Shown: positions 25,082-34,781 of the stretch, piece by piece
How positions within the stretch are numbered: the first letter of the stretch is position 1
Layout of the letters: every line of letters starts with the position of its first letter
NCBI RefSeq assembly: GCF_029892285.1
Contig: NZ_JARXVM010000012.1
Location: 62,001-126,000 of the forward strand
Direction of reading: 5' to 3'
From: Rhizobium sp. SG_E_25_P2
GTDB lineage: Bacteria; Pseudomonadota; Alphaproteobacteria; Rhizobiales; Rhizobiaceae
DNA: 64,000 bases
Translations under genes and position numbers: made by a program
The notes under the pieces: model-generated
Seen by the model: the letters and a program-made list of their open reading frames with translations, nothing else
The model's database searches: none
What the model was told of the DNA's origin: nothing

Positions 25082-28000
25082 ATGACGATAAAGAGCGAAA
25101 ACGACGCCGTGTCGGAAAACGCCTACCGGGCGTTGGAAGAGGCCTTGGCGATCGACTTTCAGGACGACCATTCCGGAACGCAGCCGCAAAAGCGGGAGAC
25201 CCGTGTGTCCGACGTCGCAAACCAGCCCGGCAAGAACGCGCAGCAGCGCATAGCGGACAACGCCCGTTCACTTGGTCCCGAACCAGGTCCGCGCGCGCCG
25301 TCGCATCGTCCCGCCAATGACCCCTTGCCCACTGCGGCCGCCGCGCTGACCCGCGGCTTCGACACGCCACGCTCGAAATCTCCCATGCGGATCGCCGCCG
25401 CCATGGCCGCGCTCTGGGTGCTTCTCGGCCTTGTGGCGGCGCATTTTCTTTACGCGCCGGAAATCTGGCAAATTTCCTCGCTGCGCGATCTCGGCGCCAT
25501 TCCAGGCGCGTTGCCCACCCTGATCGGCATTCTCTTCCCGATCATGATCTTCTTCGCTTTCGCCTCGATGATCGCCCGAGCGCAGGAACTCAAGAACGCC
25601 GCCCGATCGATGGCGGAAGTCGCTCTTCGCCTTGCCGAACCCGAAAGCATCGCCGCCGAACGCATCATGACCGTGGGCCAGGCGGTTCGCCGCGAAGTTT
25701 CCGCCATGAACGAAGGCATCGAGCGCACCATCGCCCGGGCCTCCGAGCTGGAAACGCTCGTTCATTCCGAGGTCAACGCGCTGGAACGCAGCTATAGCGA
25801 CAATGAGTTGCGCGTGCGCAGCCTTGTGCAGGAACTGGGCAGCGAACGCGAAGCGATCGTCGGTCACGCCGAACGCGTGCGGTCCTCGATCACCGGGGCC
25901 CAGGATCTGTTGCGCGACGAACTCGCCAGCGCCAGCCTGACCATCGCCAAGAACATAGCCACCTCAGGCGAAGCCGTCGCCCAGATGATCGATACGCAGG
26001 CCGCGATCATCATGCAGAAGAGCGGCAATGTCGCCAACACCATCGGCTCGGTGCTGTCCAAGAAGACCGAAGAGCTGGTCGGGGCGCTCGAAAGCTCGGG
26101 AATGGCGCTGACCGAGGAATTCGACACCCGCATCGAGACGCTCGGCGTGACGATCAGCGAGCGCGGCAACAAGCTGCTGTCCGAATTCGAGACACGCGCC
26201 TCGATGGTGGACGCCACGACGGAAAAGCTGAACGCGGCGCTTGCCGACCGCACCCGCCAGCTCAACGAGACCCTGATCGCCCGCACGCGGCAGATCAACG
26301 AGACGCTGACCAACAGCGGCGGCGTCATCAGCAATTCGCTGGAATCGATGCTGAAATCGCTGAACGCGACGCTCGACCAGAAGAATCAGGGCTTCCGCCA
26401 GGCGTTGAAGGCCACCGCCGACGATGCGATCATGGACCTCGATGTCCGCACCGCCTTCCTCGACGAGCGGCTGAAATCCTCGGTTGATCAGGTGTCCTCG
26501 GCCTTTGACGGCCGACTGGGCGAATTCGCCGACGCCTTCGACAAGCGCGCCGGCTCGCTCGACGCCAAGCTCAACGATAGCCTCACCCGCATCAACAAGG
26601 CGCTCGGCCAGGGTCAGGACGCCCTGGGCAGCACGCTCGAATCCTCGCTCGAACGGATCGCGCAATCCTTCAGGGGTCAGGCCGTGGCCATCGAAAGCGC
26701 GCTCGGCGCCGGCCAGGAAGTCATCGAAGCCGCGCTCGACGCCAAGGTCGGCGACATCACCAAGGTGATCGGACGCGCCAACCAGGAACTGGACAGCGGC
26801 TTCGGCATGCGCGCCGATGCGCTGGCGCAGAAAATCGCCGAACGCACCCAGGCGATCGAGACCGCCGTCACCACTGGCCACGAGCGCATGTCGAGCCTGC
26901 TCGACGATCGCTCCTCGGGCATCGCCGCAGCTTTCGACGAAACCAACCGCAAACTCGACCAGACTCTCTCTGGCGGCGAACAGCGCCTGGGCGCCCTGTT
27001 GTCGGAGCGGTCCGGCGCGCTGATCTCGGCCTTCGACAAGACCGAACGGACGCTGTCCGAAACGATCGGCGATGGCGAGCGCCGGCTGTCCGATCTCATC
27101 GACGGACGCGGCGCGGGCCTGGAACGTTCGCTGGCCGACAGCGCCGGGAGGATCGAAAATGCTGTCGCCTCGGGTGGAGAGCGCCTTGAGAAATCGCTCG
27201 CCGAGGGCGGCGCGCGCATCGAGAACGCCATCGGCTCGACGCCTGAAAATCTCGCCCGCATGCTCGACGAAAAGAGCCAGTCGATCGAGAAAACGCTCAC
27301 CGACAACCAGCAGCGCCTCGACACCGCCATGGCGCGCGGCTCCGAACTGATCACCGGCGCCTCCGAAGACGCCCGTTCGCGGCTGGCCAAGACACTCGGC
27401 GAAAACGCCATCACCATCGCCGCCGTCTATGGCGAACATCAAAAGCGGATCGACGAGACGCTGCGCGAGCGCGCAGGCGAGATCGAGAAGACGCTCGGCG
27501 ACGGCGCAAGCCGCATCGCCGAAGCCTCGCAGGACACTGCCCGCTATGTAACGGGCGCGATCGAACAGGGCGTCCGCGACATTTCCGAAGCGCTGGAGAA
27601 TGGCGGCGCCGATCTCGGCATCCAACTCGCCACCACCCATGATCTGATCCGCCAGACGCTGGAGGATCGCTCCAACGCCATCACCATCGCGCTCGAAGAA
27701 GGCCGCAAGCAGCTCGACGACACGATCAACGAACAGGCGACCGGCATCGGCGCCAGCATCGCCATGGGGGCGAGCATGGTCGAAATGTCGTTCGAAGACG
27801 GCGAGAGCCGTCTGCGCAATCTCGTGGAGCAATCGACCCAGAGGCTGACGTCCGCAGTGGACGGCGCGACGGATTCGCTGACCTCGTCTGTCGAGCAAAC
27901 CACTGGACAGTTGAAGGACGCCCTCTCCCGCAGCACTGTGGATTTCGAGGCCAGCGCCGGCAGTTTCTCCGAAAAGATCGCCGAGCGCGAACGCAGCCTG

Positions 28001-31000
28001 CGGCAGGTGCTCGACGCGACGGCGGATTCGCTCGACAGCCGCATGCAGGCGAGCGCCATGGCGCTGAACGCCAATGCCCGCAAGGTCGAGGAAACGCTGG
28101 CCCTTCGCGAAGCGAGCCTGGCCACCGCCATCGAAAACCTCGCGCAATCGCTCGACGAACGCCTGATCGCCACCGTGGGCGGGCTGAACGCAGATGTCGA
28201 GCGCAGCCATGACGCCTTGCGCCAGACGCTCGGCGACAGCGGCATGACTCTGGAGGAAACTGCGCAACGGTTGATCGCGCAGATCTCCGCCCATCGCGAC
28301 GCGCTGCGCGACACCGTCGAGGCCTCAACCCAATCGCTCGATGAGCGGCTCGAAACAGGCGCCGCCAACATGTTGTCCAACATCATGATGCTGGACATGA
28401 AGCTCGAAGAGCGGGAAGCAGCGCTGCGTGACGCCGTCGCCGCCGCCAGCAACCGCTTCGAGACAGAACTCGGACAGCGCCAGGACAGTCTGGTGCAGTC
28501 GCTCGACGCGACGTCGCGGACCATCAGCGATAGGCTGGACGCAGGCGCCGCCAACTTCCTGTCGAACATCACGTCGCTGGACACAAAACTTGAAGAGCGG
28601 GAAGCGGCGTTGCGTGACGCCGTCGCCGCCGCCAGCAACCGCTTCGAGACAGAACTCGGACAGCGCCAGGACAGTCTGGTGCAGTCGCTCGACGCAACGT
28701 CGCGGACCATCGGCGAAAGGCTGGACGCCGGCGCCGCCGATCTCCTGTCCAACATCATGTCGGTGGACATGACGCTCGAGGCCCGCGAAGCCTCGCTGCG
28801 CGACACGATCGAGGCCTCCGCTGCCCGGCTCGATGGCGATCTCGCCCGCCGGCAGGACGGCCTCGCCCAGACCTTGGACGCCACAACGCGAGCAATCGGC
28901 GACAGGCTGGACGCAGGCTCCGCCGCCATTGCCTCAGCCGTTGAACATTTCGACGTCAGGCTCGGCGAGCGGGAGACCGCGCTCAGCCGGACGATCTCCG
29001 GCTCCGTGGAACGCCTCGACGGCGACCTTGCACAGCGGCAGGAAAGCCTGGTGCAAGCGCTTGAGGCGACATCGCGGACCATCGGCGAGAAACTCGACAA
29101 CGGCGCCACCGATCTGCTCTCCAACATCATGTCGCTCGACATGACGCTGGAGGCCCGCGAACAGGCCATACGCGAGGCGATCGAAGCGTCTGCGAGCCGG
29201 ATTGACGGCCAATTGTCGCTGCGTCAGGAGATCCTGATTCAGGCTCTGGAATCGTCGGGCCAGACGCTGGACGCGCGGTTCCAGCGCGGCTCCAACGCCG
29301 TGCTCGGCAATATTGAAAGACTGGACTCCACCCTCAGCCAGGGCGAAGCGTCGATTTCCCAGGCGCTCGCGGGGGCGACGGAACGACTGGAAACCGGGCT
29401 CGCCCAGCGCCAGGAAACCATGCTGCGCGCCGTCGAAGGCGTGGCGCAGTCGCTCGACGACCAGTTGCTGTCGGCGCTGTCGAACCTCAACGCCGGCGTC
29501 GAACTCAGCCATGGGGCGATCCGCGATACGCTCAATGACAGCACGCTGTCGCTGAATCAGATGGCGGAGCGCCTGTCGGCTCAGATCTCCGCCCATCGGC
29601 AGGCGCTGCAGGAAACGATCGAAGCCTCGACGGTATCTATCGACGAACGTCTCGAAAGCGGCGCCGCCTCGATGCTGTCCAACATTATGATGCTGGACAT
29701 GAAACTCGAAGAGCGTGAAGAGGCGCTGAAGCGAGCGATCACCGCGGCCTCCAGTGAACTCGACCAGTCGATGAGCCGCTCCAGCCAGACGCTGAGCGAG
29801 CGCTTCGGCGAAAAAGCTGCTGAAATCGCCTCGGTGGCCGAAGTTTTCAGTCAGAGAATCGACGGCGCCCTGGAGACGGTGTCGAACCGCTTCGACGAGA
29901 CGGGCGGCCGCATCCTCACCAGCTTCGACCGTCTGGAAACCGGCATTCGCGATGATGCGGGCCGCTTTGCCGAGACCATCGACGAGGCGGGCGTCAAACT
30001 CGGCGCGCTGATCGAAACGCAGATCCAGTCCTTCGATCGCGCAACGGAAACCGGCGCCAGCCGCATTTCAGGCACGCTCGAAAGCCACACCGCCCATCTC
30101 GACGAACGTCTGGAGACGATGGACCGCGCCTTGACGATCGGCCTTGAAAACGTTTCGCGCACCATCGACGGCAAGGCGTCAAGCCTCGCCACCACCCTGC
30201 GCTCCGCCGTGATCGACGCCGCGCAATCGATGGACGAGGAAGCGCAGCGCGCGATCGACCATATCTCCGGCAAGACCTTCGAATATGCCGACGAGATGGC
30301 GGCGCGCAGCGCCGGCTTCTCCAGCCGCCTCACCGAGGAAGCCGAGAGCTTCACCAACACGGTCCAGGCGAATGCCGACCAGTTCGCCACACGCCTGACC
30401 GGCGACGCGCAGATCATCAGCGCGCGGCTGTCGACCGAGGCGGACCGCTTCTCCGACCGCATGTCGTCGGAAGCGGACGCCTATGCGGGCAAGCTGGCCT
30501 CCGGCGCCGACGCCTTTACCGGCAAGCTGGCAACCGAGACGGAAAGCTTCGCCAGCAAGCTGGCGCAGAACGCGGAGGCCTTTACCGGCCGCATTGCCGG
30601 CGAGGCCGAGACCTTCACGGGCAAGCTCGCCGACCAGACGGATTCGCTGACCAACAACTTCGCCCGCAACGCCAGCCATTTCGCCGAACAGGTCGGCGCG
30701 GCGCAGCAGAAGGTGATGAGCGACGGGGCGGCGATCAGCCAGAGCCTTACGGCGGCCGAAAAGGCGCTGGCGGCGCGCAACGATGCGATCCGGACAACGC
30801 TCGACGATCGCACGCGCGAACTCAATTCGATGCTGGCGGCGCGCTCGGCCGAACTTAACCGTTTGATCGAGGAAAAGGCGCGGCCGGCGGCCGAGAGCCT
30901 GCAAAGCCTCGGCCAGACGGCGGCGGAAGATATCCGCAACGCCGCAGAACAGGGCGCAGCGCTGCTGCGCGGCGAGAACGCCGCGCTGGTGGACGCCATC

Positions 31001-32932
31001 TCCAGCCGCACACAGGAGGCGACCCGCGCGCTCGGCGACAGCGAACAGTCGCTACGCGCAACCGCGCTTGGCCTCATCGACGCGCTCGGCCAGAGCAATG
31101 CCGGGCTCCGTCAGCTGGTGGCGGAAGCCGCCGCCAATCTCGGCGCGATCGATGAAACGCTCAACAGCACCGCAGGCCGCTTCTCCGACAGCGCTACGCG
31201 GGCTTCGGATTCGGTCAACGCCGCCGCCCGCCTGCTCGAAGGCAAAGTCGAACGCCTGTCCTCGGTCTCCACCGATACGCTCGGCCAGATCGGCGCGCTG
31301 GTCGGCCGCATCGACGATCACTCCAAGGTGCTCGGCCAGGCCTCGACGCTGCTCGGCGCGGCCCAGTCCAACCTGGCGTCGACGCTTTCCGAACGCGAGG
31401 ATGCGCTGCAAGCGCTGGCCGTCGGCCTTGTCCGCCGTTCCGAAGATATCGAGAACACCATGCGTTCGGTCAGCGGGTTGGTGGAAGCCGCTTTCGACCG
31501 CGCCGAAAGCCGCGCCGGCCAAGTGACCTCCAGCGTGCGCTCGGGCATTCAGACCTCGTTCGCCGATATCGGCCGGGTGCTGAGCGAAGCCGAACAGCGC
31601 GCCGACCAGATGGCCAATGCGCTGCGCGGCAATGTGGGCGCTGCGGCGCAGGACGCAGCCCGCGCCGTGGAATCGGCGCTCGGCAAGGCCAGCGAACAGG
31701 CTGATCAGGTGGCCGGAAAGCTGCGCGGCGCCGTGTCCGGTTCGCTCGCCGATGTCGACCGGATGCTGGACGAAACCGGAGCGCGCTCCACCGCAACCGC
31801 CGCCGACATGCGCCAGGCGCTCAAGGACGCGATCGAGGATTCGATCAACCGCTTCGCCGGCGCGACCGACGAGATCCGCCGGACCGCAGGCGAAATCCGC
31901 CGCGAGCTGACCGACACCCGCGCGGAGATCAAGCGCGGCGCCTTCGACCTGCCGGAGGAAGCCAAGGAAAACGCCGCCCAGATGCGCCGCGCCGTGGCCG
32001 AGCAGGTCCGCGCGCTGCAGGAACTCACAGGCATTATCGGCGTGTCCGCCTCGCATTTCGAAGCGCCGCGTCAGGCGGCCCGCCCGGAGCCTGCCCCGCG
32101 CGCCGCGCCGCAGCCGGTCTATGAAGCGCCGCGCGCCCAGGCCCCCGCCCCCGTGGCGATCGAGCCCGTTCGCACGGAGCCGCAGCGCGTCGCCCCGCCG
32201 CAGCCGCAGCCGCAGCAGCGGGCGCCTGAGCCGCGTCAGACCATCGCCGCGCCGGCGGCGCGTGTCCAGCCGCCGGTCGAGCCTCGCCGCGCCGAAGCAA
32301 AGCCCGTCGAGCGTCCGACCATCCCGCTGGCGTCCGCGCCGCGACAGGAAGCACGCAATCCCGCCCGGGAGCCGCTCGGACTGCGCGGCAGCCTCGGCGT
32401 CGATCCGTTGAACCGTCCTTCCACGCCGCGCGAAGAGCGCCCCGCCCCCGCGCAGCCCACCGCGCGCCGCGAGGAAGGCCAGGGCTGGATCAGCGATCTG
32501 CTGCGCAACGCCTCTCGCGAAGAAGCGGAAGCAGACACCCGTGCGGCGGCTCCGGCAGCCTCGCGAGTGGAAAACCGCAATCCGCGCCAGGTGGTGGAAT
32601 CGCTGAATTCGCTGTCGGTCGACATCGCCCGCGCCATCGATCACGAGGCGTCGGTGGATCTCTGGCGGCGCTACCATCGCGGCGAGCGCGACGTCTTTAC
32701 CCGTCGCCTCTATACGCTCAAGGGCCAGCAGACCTTTGATGAAATCCAACGCAAATATGACCGCGAGCCGGAATTCCGCGCCGCCGTCGACCGCTATATC
32801 GGCGATTTCGAAAAGCTCTTGAACGACGTGGCCCGCAACGACCGCGACAAGACGCTGACCCAGAGCTACCTCACCTCCGACACCGGCAAGGTCTACACCA
32901 TGCTGGCGCATGCGGCGGGCCGGTTCTCGTAA
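25082..32932 (+). CDS. Giant membrane-anchored coiled-coil protein (kinesin-like / apolipoprotein-repeat type)
   Basis: A 2616-residue protein. Layout: charged cytoplasmic N-terminus (1-100); two transmembrane helices at about 102-123 (RIAAAMAALWVLLGLVAAHF) and 144-165 (LPTLIGILFPIMIFFAFASM); about 2150 residues of heptad-rich Ala/Glu/Leu coiled coil with repeats such as DxRxxxLxxTLxxR and a 62-residue tandem repeat; a Pro-rich linker (about 2321-2466); and a conserved C-terminal globular domain from about 2499 (VVESLNSLSVDIARAIDHEA ... FDEIQRKYDREPEFRAAVDRYIGDFEKLL). Rhizobiales databases often label such proteins kinesin-like, but there is no motor domain here. The ordering predicts an inner-membrane anchor with a very long fibre, perhaps for cell-envelope or polar organisation. 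I chose ATG 25082 (MTIKSENDAVSENAYRALEEAL) over an upstream ATG at 24947. Confidence 0.85.
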   Translation: MTIKSENDAVSENAYRALEEALAIDFQDDHSGTQPQKRETRVSDVANQPGKNAQQRIADNARSLGPEPGPRAPSHRPANDPLPTAAAALTRGFDTPRSKSPMRIAAAMAALWVLLGLVAAHFLYAPEIWQISSLRDLGAIPGALPTLIGILFPIMIFFAFASMIARAQELKNAARSMAEVALRLAEPESIAAERIMTVGQAVRREVSAMNEGIERTIARASELETLVHSEVNALERSYSDNELRVRSLVQELGSEREAIVGHAERVRSSITGAQDLLRDELASASLTIAKNIATSGEAVAQMIDTQAAIIMQKSGNVANTIGSVLSKKTEELVGALESSGMALTEEFDTRIETLGVTISERGNKLLSEFETRASMVDATTEKLNAALADRTRQLNETLIARTRQINETLTNSGGVISNSLESMLKSLNATLDQKNQGFRQALKATADDAIMDLDVRTAFLDERLKSSVDQVSSAFDGRLGEFADAFDKRAGSLDAKLNDSLTRINKALGQGQDALGSTLESSLERIAQSFRGQAVAIESALGAGQEVIEAALDAKVGDITKVIGRANQELDSGFGMRADALAQKIAERTQAIETAVTTGHERMSSLLDDRSSGIAAAFDETNRKLDQTLSGGEQRLGALLSERSGALISAFDKTERTLSETIGDGERRLSDLIDGRGAGLERSLADSAGRIENAVASGGERLEKSLAEGGARIENAIGSTPENLARMLDEKSQSIEKTLTDNQQRLDTAMARGSELITGASEDARSRLAKTLGENAITIAAVYGEHQKRIDETLRERAGEIEKTLGDGASRIAEASQDTARYVTGAIEQGVRDISEALENGGADLGIQLATTHDLIRQTLEDRSNAITIALEEGRKQLDDTINEQATGIGASIAMGASMVEMSFEDGESRLRNLVEQSTQRLTSAVDGATDSLTSSVEQTTGQLKDALSRSTVDFEASAGSFSEKIAERERSLRQVLDATADSLDSRMQASAMALNANARKVEETLALREASLATAIENLAQSLDERLIATVGGLNADVERSHDALRQTLGDSGMTLEETAQRLIAQISAHRDALRDTVEASTQSLDERLETGAANMLSNIMMLDMKLEEREAALRDAVAAASNRFETELGQRQDSLVQSLDATSRTISDRLDAGAANFLSNITSLDTKLEEREAALRDAVAAASNRFETELGQRQDSLVQSLDATSRTIGERLDAGAADLLSNIMSVDMTLEAREASLRDTIEASAARLDGDLARRQDGLAQTLDATTRAIGDRLDAGSAAIASAVEHFDVRLGERETALSRTISGSVERLDGDLAQRQESLVQALEATSRTIGEKLDNGATDLLSNIMSLDMTLEAREQAIREAIEASASRIDGQLSLRQEILIQALESSGQTLDARFQRGSNAVLGNIERLDSTLSQGEASISQALAGATERLETGLAQRQETMLRAVEGVAQSLDDQLLSALSNLNAGVELSHGAIRDTLNDSTLSLNQMAERLSAQISAHRQALQETIEASTVSIDERLESGAASMLSNIMMLDMKLEEREEALKRAITAASSELDQSMSRSSQTLSERFGEKAAEIASVAEVFSQRIDGALETVSNRFDETGGRILTSFDRLETGIRDDAGRFAETIDEAGVKLGALIETQIQSFDRATETGASRISGTLESHTAHLDERLETMDRALTIGLENVSRTIDGKASSLATTLRSAVIDAAQSMDEEAQRAIDHISGKTFEYADEMAARSAGFSSRLTEEAESFTNTVQANADQFATRLTGDAQIISARLSTEADRFSDRMSSEADAYAGKLASGADAFTGKLATETESFASKLAQNAEAFTGRIAGEAETFTGKLADQTDSLTNNFARNASHFAEQVGAAQQKVMSDGAAISQSLTAAEKALAARNDAIRTTLDDRTRELNSMLAARSAELNRLIEEKARPAAESLQSLGQTAAEDIRNAAEQGAALLRGENAALVDAISSRTQEATRALGDSEQSLRATALGLIDALGQSNAGLRQLVAEAAANLGAIDETLNSTAGRFSDSATRASDSVNAAARLLEGKVERLSSVSTDTLGQIGALVGRIDDHSKVLGQASTLLGAAQSNLASTLSEREDALQALAVGLVRRSEDIENTMRSVSGLVEAAFDRAESRAGQVTSSVRSGIQTSFADIGRVLSEAEQRADQMANALRGNVGAAAQDAARAVESALGKASEQADQVAGKLRGAVSGSLADVDRMLDETGARSTATAADMRQALKDAIEDSINRFAGATDEIRRTAGEIRRELTDTRAEIKRGAFDLPEEAKENAAQMRRAVAEQVRALQELTGIIGVSASHFEAPRQAARPEPAPRAAPQPVYEAPRAQAPAPVAIEPVRTEPQRVAPPQPQPQQRAPEPRQTIAAPAARVQPPVEPRRAEAKPVERPTIPLASAPRQEARNPAREPLGLRGSLGVDPLNRPSTPREERPAPAQPTARREEGQGWISDLLRNASREEAEADTRAAAPAASRVENRNPRQVVESLNSLSVDIARAIDHEASVDLWRRYHRGERDVFTRRLYTLKGQQTFDEIQRKYDREPEFRAAVDRYIGDFEKLLNDVARNDRDKTLTQSYLTSDTGKVYTMLAHAAGRFS
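28405..28776 (+). repeat. 186-base tandem repeat inside the coiled-coil gene
   Basis: Two consecutive units (about 28405-28590 and 28591-28776) encode 62 residues each. Both contain the segment DAVAAASNRFETELGQRQDS, and about 84 consecutive bases are identical in the two copies. Flanking units (about 28220-28404 and 28777-29330, and again near 29570-29760) are diverged copies with the same 62-residue period. The near identity at DNA level points to a recent duplication or gene conversion. Confidence 0.85.
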
Positions 32933-32958
32933 GGGACACGGATCGGGCCAGGAAAATC

Positions 32959-32989
32959 AGGCCGTCTGGGCGACCAGACGGCCTTTTTT
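32959..32989 (+). terminator. Rho-independent terminator of the giant coiled-coil gene
   Basis: A perfect 11-base stem AGGCCGTCTGG / CCAGACGGCCT (32959-32969 with 32974-32984), a 4-base loop and a run of T, 26 bases after the stop codon. Confidence 0.88.
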
Positions 32990-33003
32990 CATTCCGGCGG
33001 CGG

Positions 33004-33762
33004 TCATTCGTCTGATGGCGCGGCAGCGGCGGCGAGAAAGTGTTCCGCCCATTGCTGCTGAGGAATTTCCTCACCCAGCGAGAAAGAGAAGTCGGACGGC
33101 GTTTCGGCGTCTTGGTCTATCGAGCAGCGATAGCGAAGCCGCCGCCAGTGACCGCCGCCCCTGATGGCCGCGCCCTCGGCGACGATGACGGTCCCCTGCA
33201 TCGCGATGTCGCGCATGGCGTAGGGCGCGACGGTGTCCGCCGCGAATTGGTTTGCGCGGCGCACCTGCTCCATCGCCTCGATGTTGCACAATTGTATCCG
33301 GCGGTCGTCCGTCGCGAGCGTCTGTAGCGCCTGTCGGGCAGGCAAGTTTTTCGGATCCGCCAACACACTGGCCGTGAACAACCGTGTCGCCGGATGCAAT
33401 GCGGCGGCGGGCGCCGGTCTGGCGGGCGTCGCTTCGGGTTTGGGGATAGCTTTCAGGACGTCCCGTTGTTGCGGGGTCGCATGCGGCGCGGCGGTCGCGG
33501 GCTGCCCCATCCGATCGGCCCAGGACGAGGACGATGCGGGACGCCGGGTCTCCACGATCAACGCGACAGCGATGGGCGATTGAAGCGCCGGAGGCAGAGG
33601 AACCGCAACGCGCCAAAGCAGCACGGCGATGACGACATGGACGCATGAGGAGGCAGCAAGGCTGACGTTCAGTCGGCGGGACGCAGGGATCACGGCAACG
33701 GCCAGAGCGGAGGCGGCGATCGCCTCTGCCTGCGCGGCGGGGGACGTTTCGACATCAATCAC
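33004..33762 (-). CDS. DUF930-domain protein with N-terminal membrane segment
   Basis: A 252-residue protein. A single transmembrane helix near residues 35-53 (SLAASSCVHVVIAVLLWRVA) follows a short cytoplasmic part. A Pro/Ala-rich spacer (about 75-125) resembles TonB-like stalks. The C-terminal DUF930 domain reads DDRRIQLCNIEAMEQVRRAN, APYAMRDIAMQGTVIVAEGA, and RRLRYRCSIDQDAE, with two Cys likely disulfide-bonded in the periplasm. DUF930 is found mainly in Rhizobiales and has no known function. It lies between the giant coiled-coil gene (convergent) and a carbon-nitrogen hydrolase gene on the same strand, 174 bases away. Confidence 0.83.
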   Translation of the reverse strand: MIDVETSPAAQAEAIAASALAVAVIPASRRLNVSLAASSCVHVVIAVLLWRVAVPLPPALQSPIAVALIVETRRPASSSSWADRMGQPATAAPHATPQQRDVLKAIPKPEATPARPAPAAALHPATRLFTASVLADPKNLPARQALQTLATDDRRIQLCNIEAMEQVRRANQFAADTVAPYAMRDIAMQGTVIVAEGAAIRGGGHWRRLRYRCSIDQDAETPSDFSFSLGEEIPQQQWAEHFLAAAAAPSDE

Positions 33763-33936
33763 CCTCTCTCCGCGCCTGTTTGTCGGTGAATAGTTTTAGG
33801 TCACATTTTGGACAAAATGAGGCAAAATCCGCGAGCCCGCGCCCGGATACACAATCCTCAAGCGCATCCCGCAGTCCGCTTCTCAGCGCTGTCTTGACGC
33901 GCAACACGCCGCTGTCTCAGCGGTGCTATAGACCCG

Positions 33937-34725
33937 TCAAGGCGTCCGCCTGAACCATTCCTGTTTCTGGACCGCCCTCAGCGCCTCAAGATCGAAATCC
34001 GCCATCACCACGGCGGGCTCGCTGCCGCCCATGGCGATGATCCGGCCCAACGCGTCGACTGCGAAAGAATGGCCGTCATCCTTCGGCGTGGGATAGTTCG
34101 CCACGGCTATGCCGGCGACCGATTGAAAGGCCATGGCCCGAACGCCGGCGACGCGGACATCTCCGACAACATTGTCATCCATGAGCGGACTGCTGTTGGG
34201 AATGAGGATCAGTTCAGCGCCTTGGATGACAAGGTCCGAGACGACGTCGGGGAATTCGCGGTCCATACAGATCATCAGCCCGACAGTAATATCGCCCGCC
34301 CGTGTCTTGATCCGCGCCACGGTCGAACGATCGCCCGGCGCGCAGGCCTCTTCGGGATTGTCGAAGAAGCAAATGTGGCGTTTGCGTTGATGCAGCGCCA
34401 CCTCGCCGGCGGCATCGATCAGCAAGGCGGTGTTAAATGGTTTCGGCTCACCCTGCTCAAGGAACGTGGCAACGACGGCGATATTATGGTCGCGCGCAGC
34501 CTTGCGAAGCTGCTCGATGTATAGGCCATTCACAGGCTGAGCAGCGTCGAGCCACGCATTGCGAGACGTCTCGCTGTCGGGATCGAACCGACTATAGCCG
34601 TTGGAGAACATTTCTGGAAAAACGATGATCTCGGCGTCATTTGCCGCAGCTGCAGCGGAGACTCCGTCGGGATCCACGCCATTCATCACTTGCGCCAGGG
34701 CGACGCGCAAAATTAGGGGAGACAT
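33937..34725 (-). CDS. Carbon-nitrogen hydrolase (nitrilase superfamily)
   Basis: A 262-residue nitrilase-superfamily amidase. The catalytic triad is visible: Glu in IIVFPEMFSNGY (about residue 38), Lys in LHQRKRHICFF (about 114) and Cys in GLMICMDREFPD (about 152). The pattern and size fit amidohydrolases that act on small amides or N-carbamoyl compounds; the substrate is not predictable. I chose ATG 34725 (MSPLILRVALAQ), with GAGG eight bases before it, over an ATG five codons earlier. Probably monocistronic. Confidence 0.9.
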   Translation of the reverse strand: MSPLILRVALAQVMNGVDPDGVSAAAAANDAEIIVFPEMFSNGYSRFDPDSETSRNAWLDAAQPVNGLYIEQLRKAARDHNIAVVATFLEQGEPKPFNTALLIDAAGEVALHQRKRHICFFDNPEEACAPGDRSTVARIKTRAGDITVGLMICMDREFPDVVSDLVIQGAELILIPNSSPLMDDNVVGDVRVAGVRAMAFQSVAGIAVANYPTPKDDGHSFAVDALGRIIAMGGSEPAVVMADFDLEALRAVQKQEWFRRTP

Positions 34726-34781
34726 GCTGCAACCTCTCATGTCGTCTCAAACGCAGCGCCTTAGACCGTCAAGGCCCACGG

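Noticed and set aside
25964-28294. Long minus-strand open frames opposite the giant coiled-coil gene (up to 776 codons)
   Set aside because: They have low-complexity, repeat-shadow composition and no ribosome site, while the plus-strand frame has clear domains. They result from codon bias in a repetitive gene.
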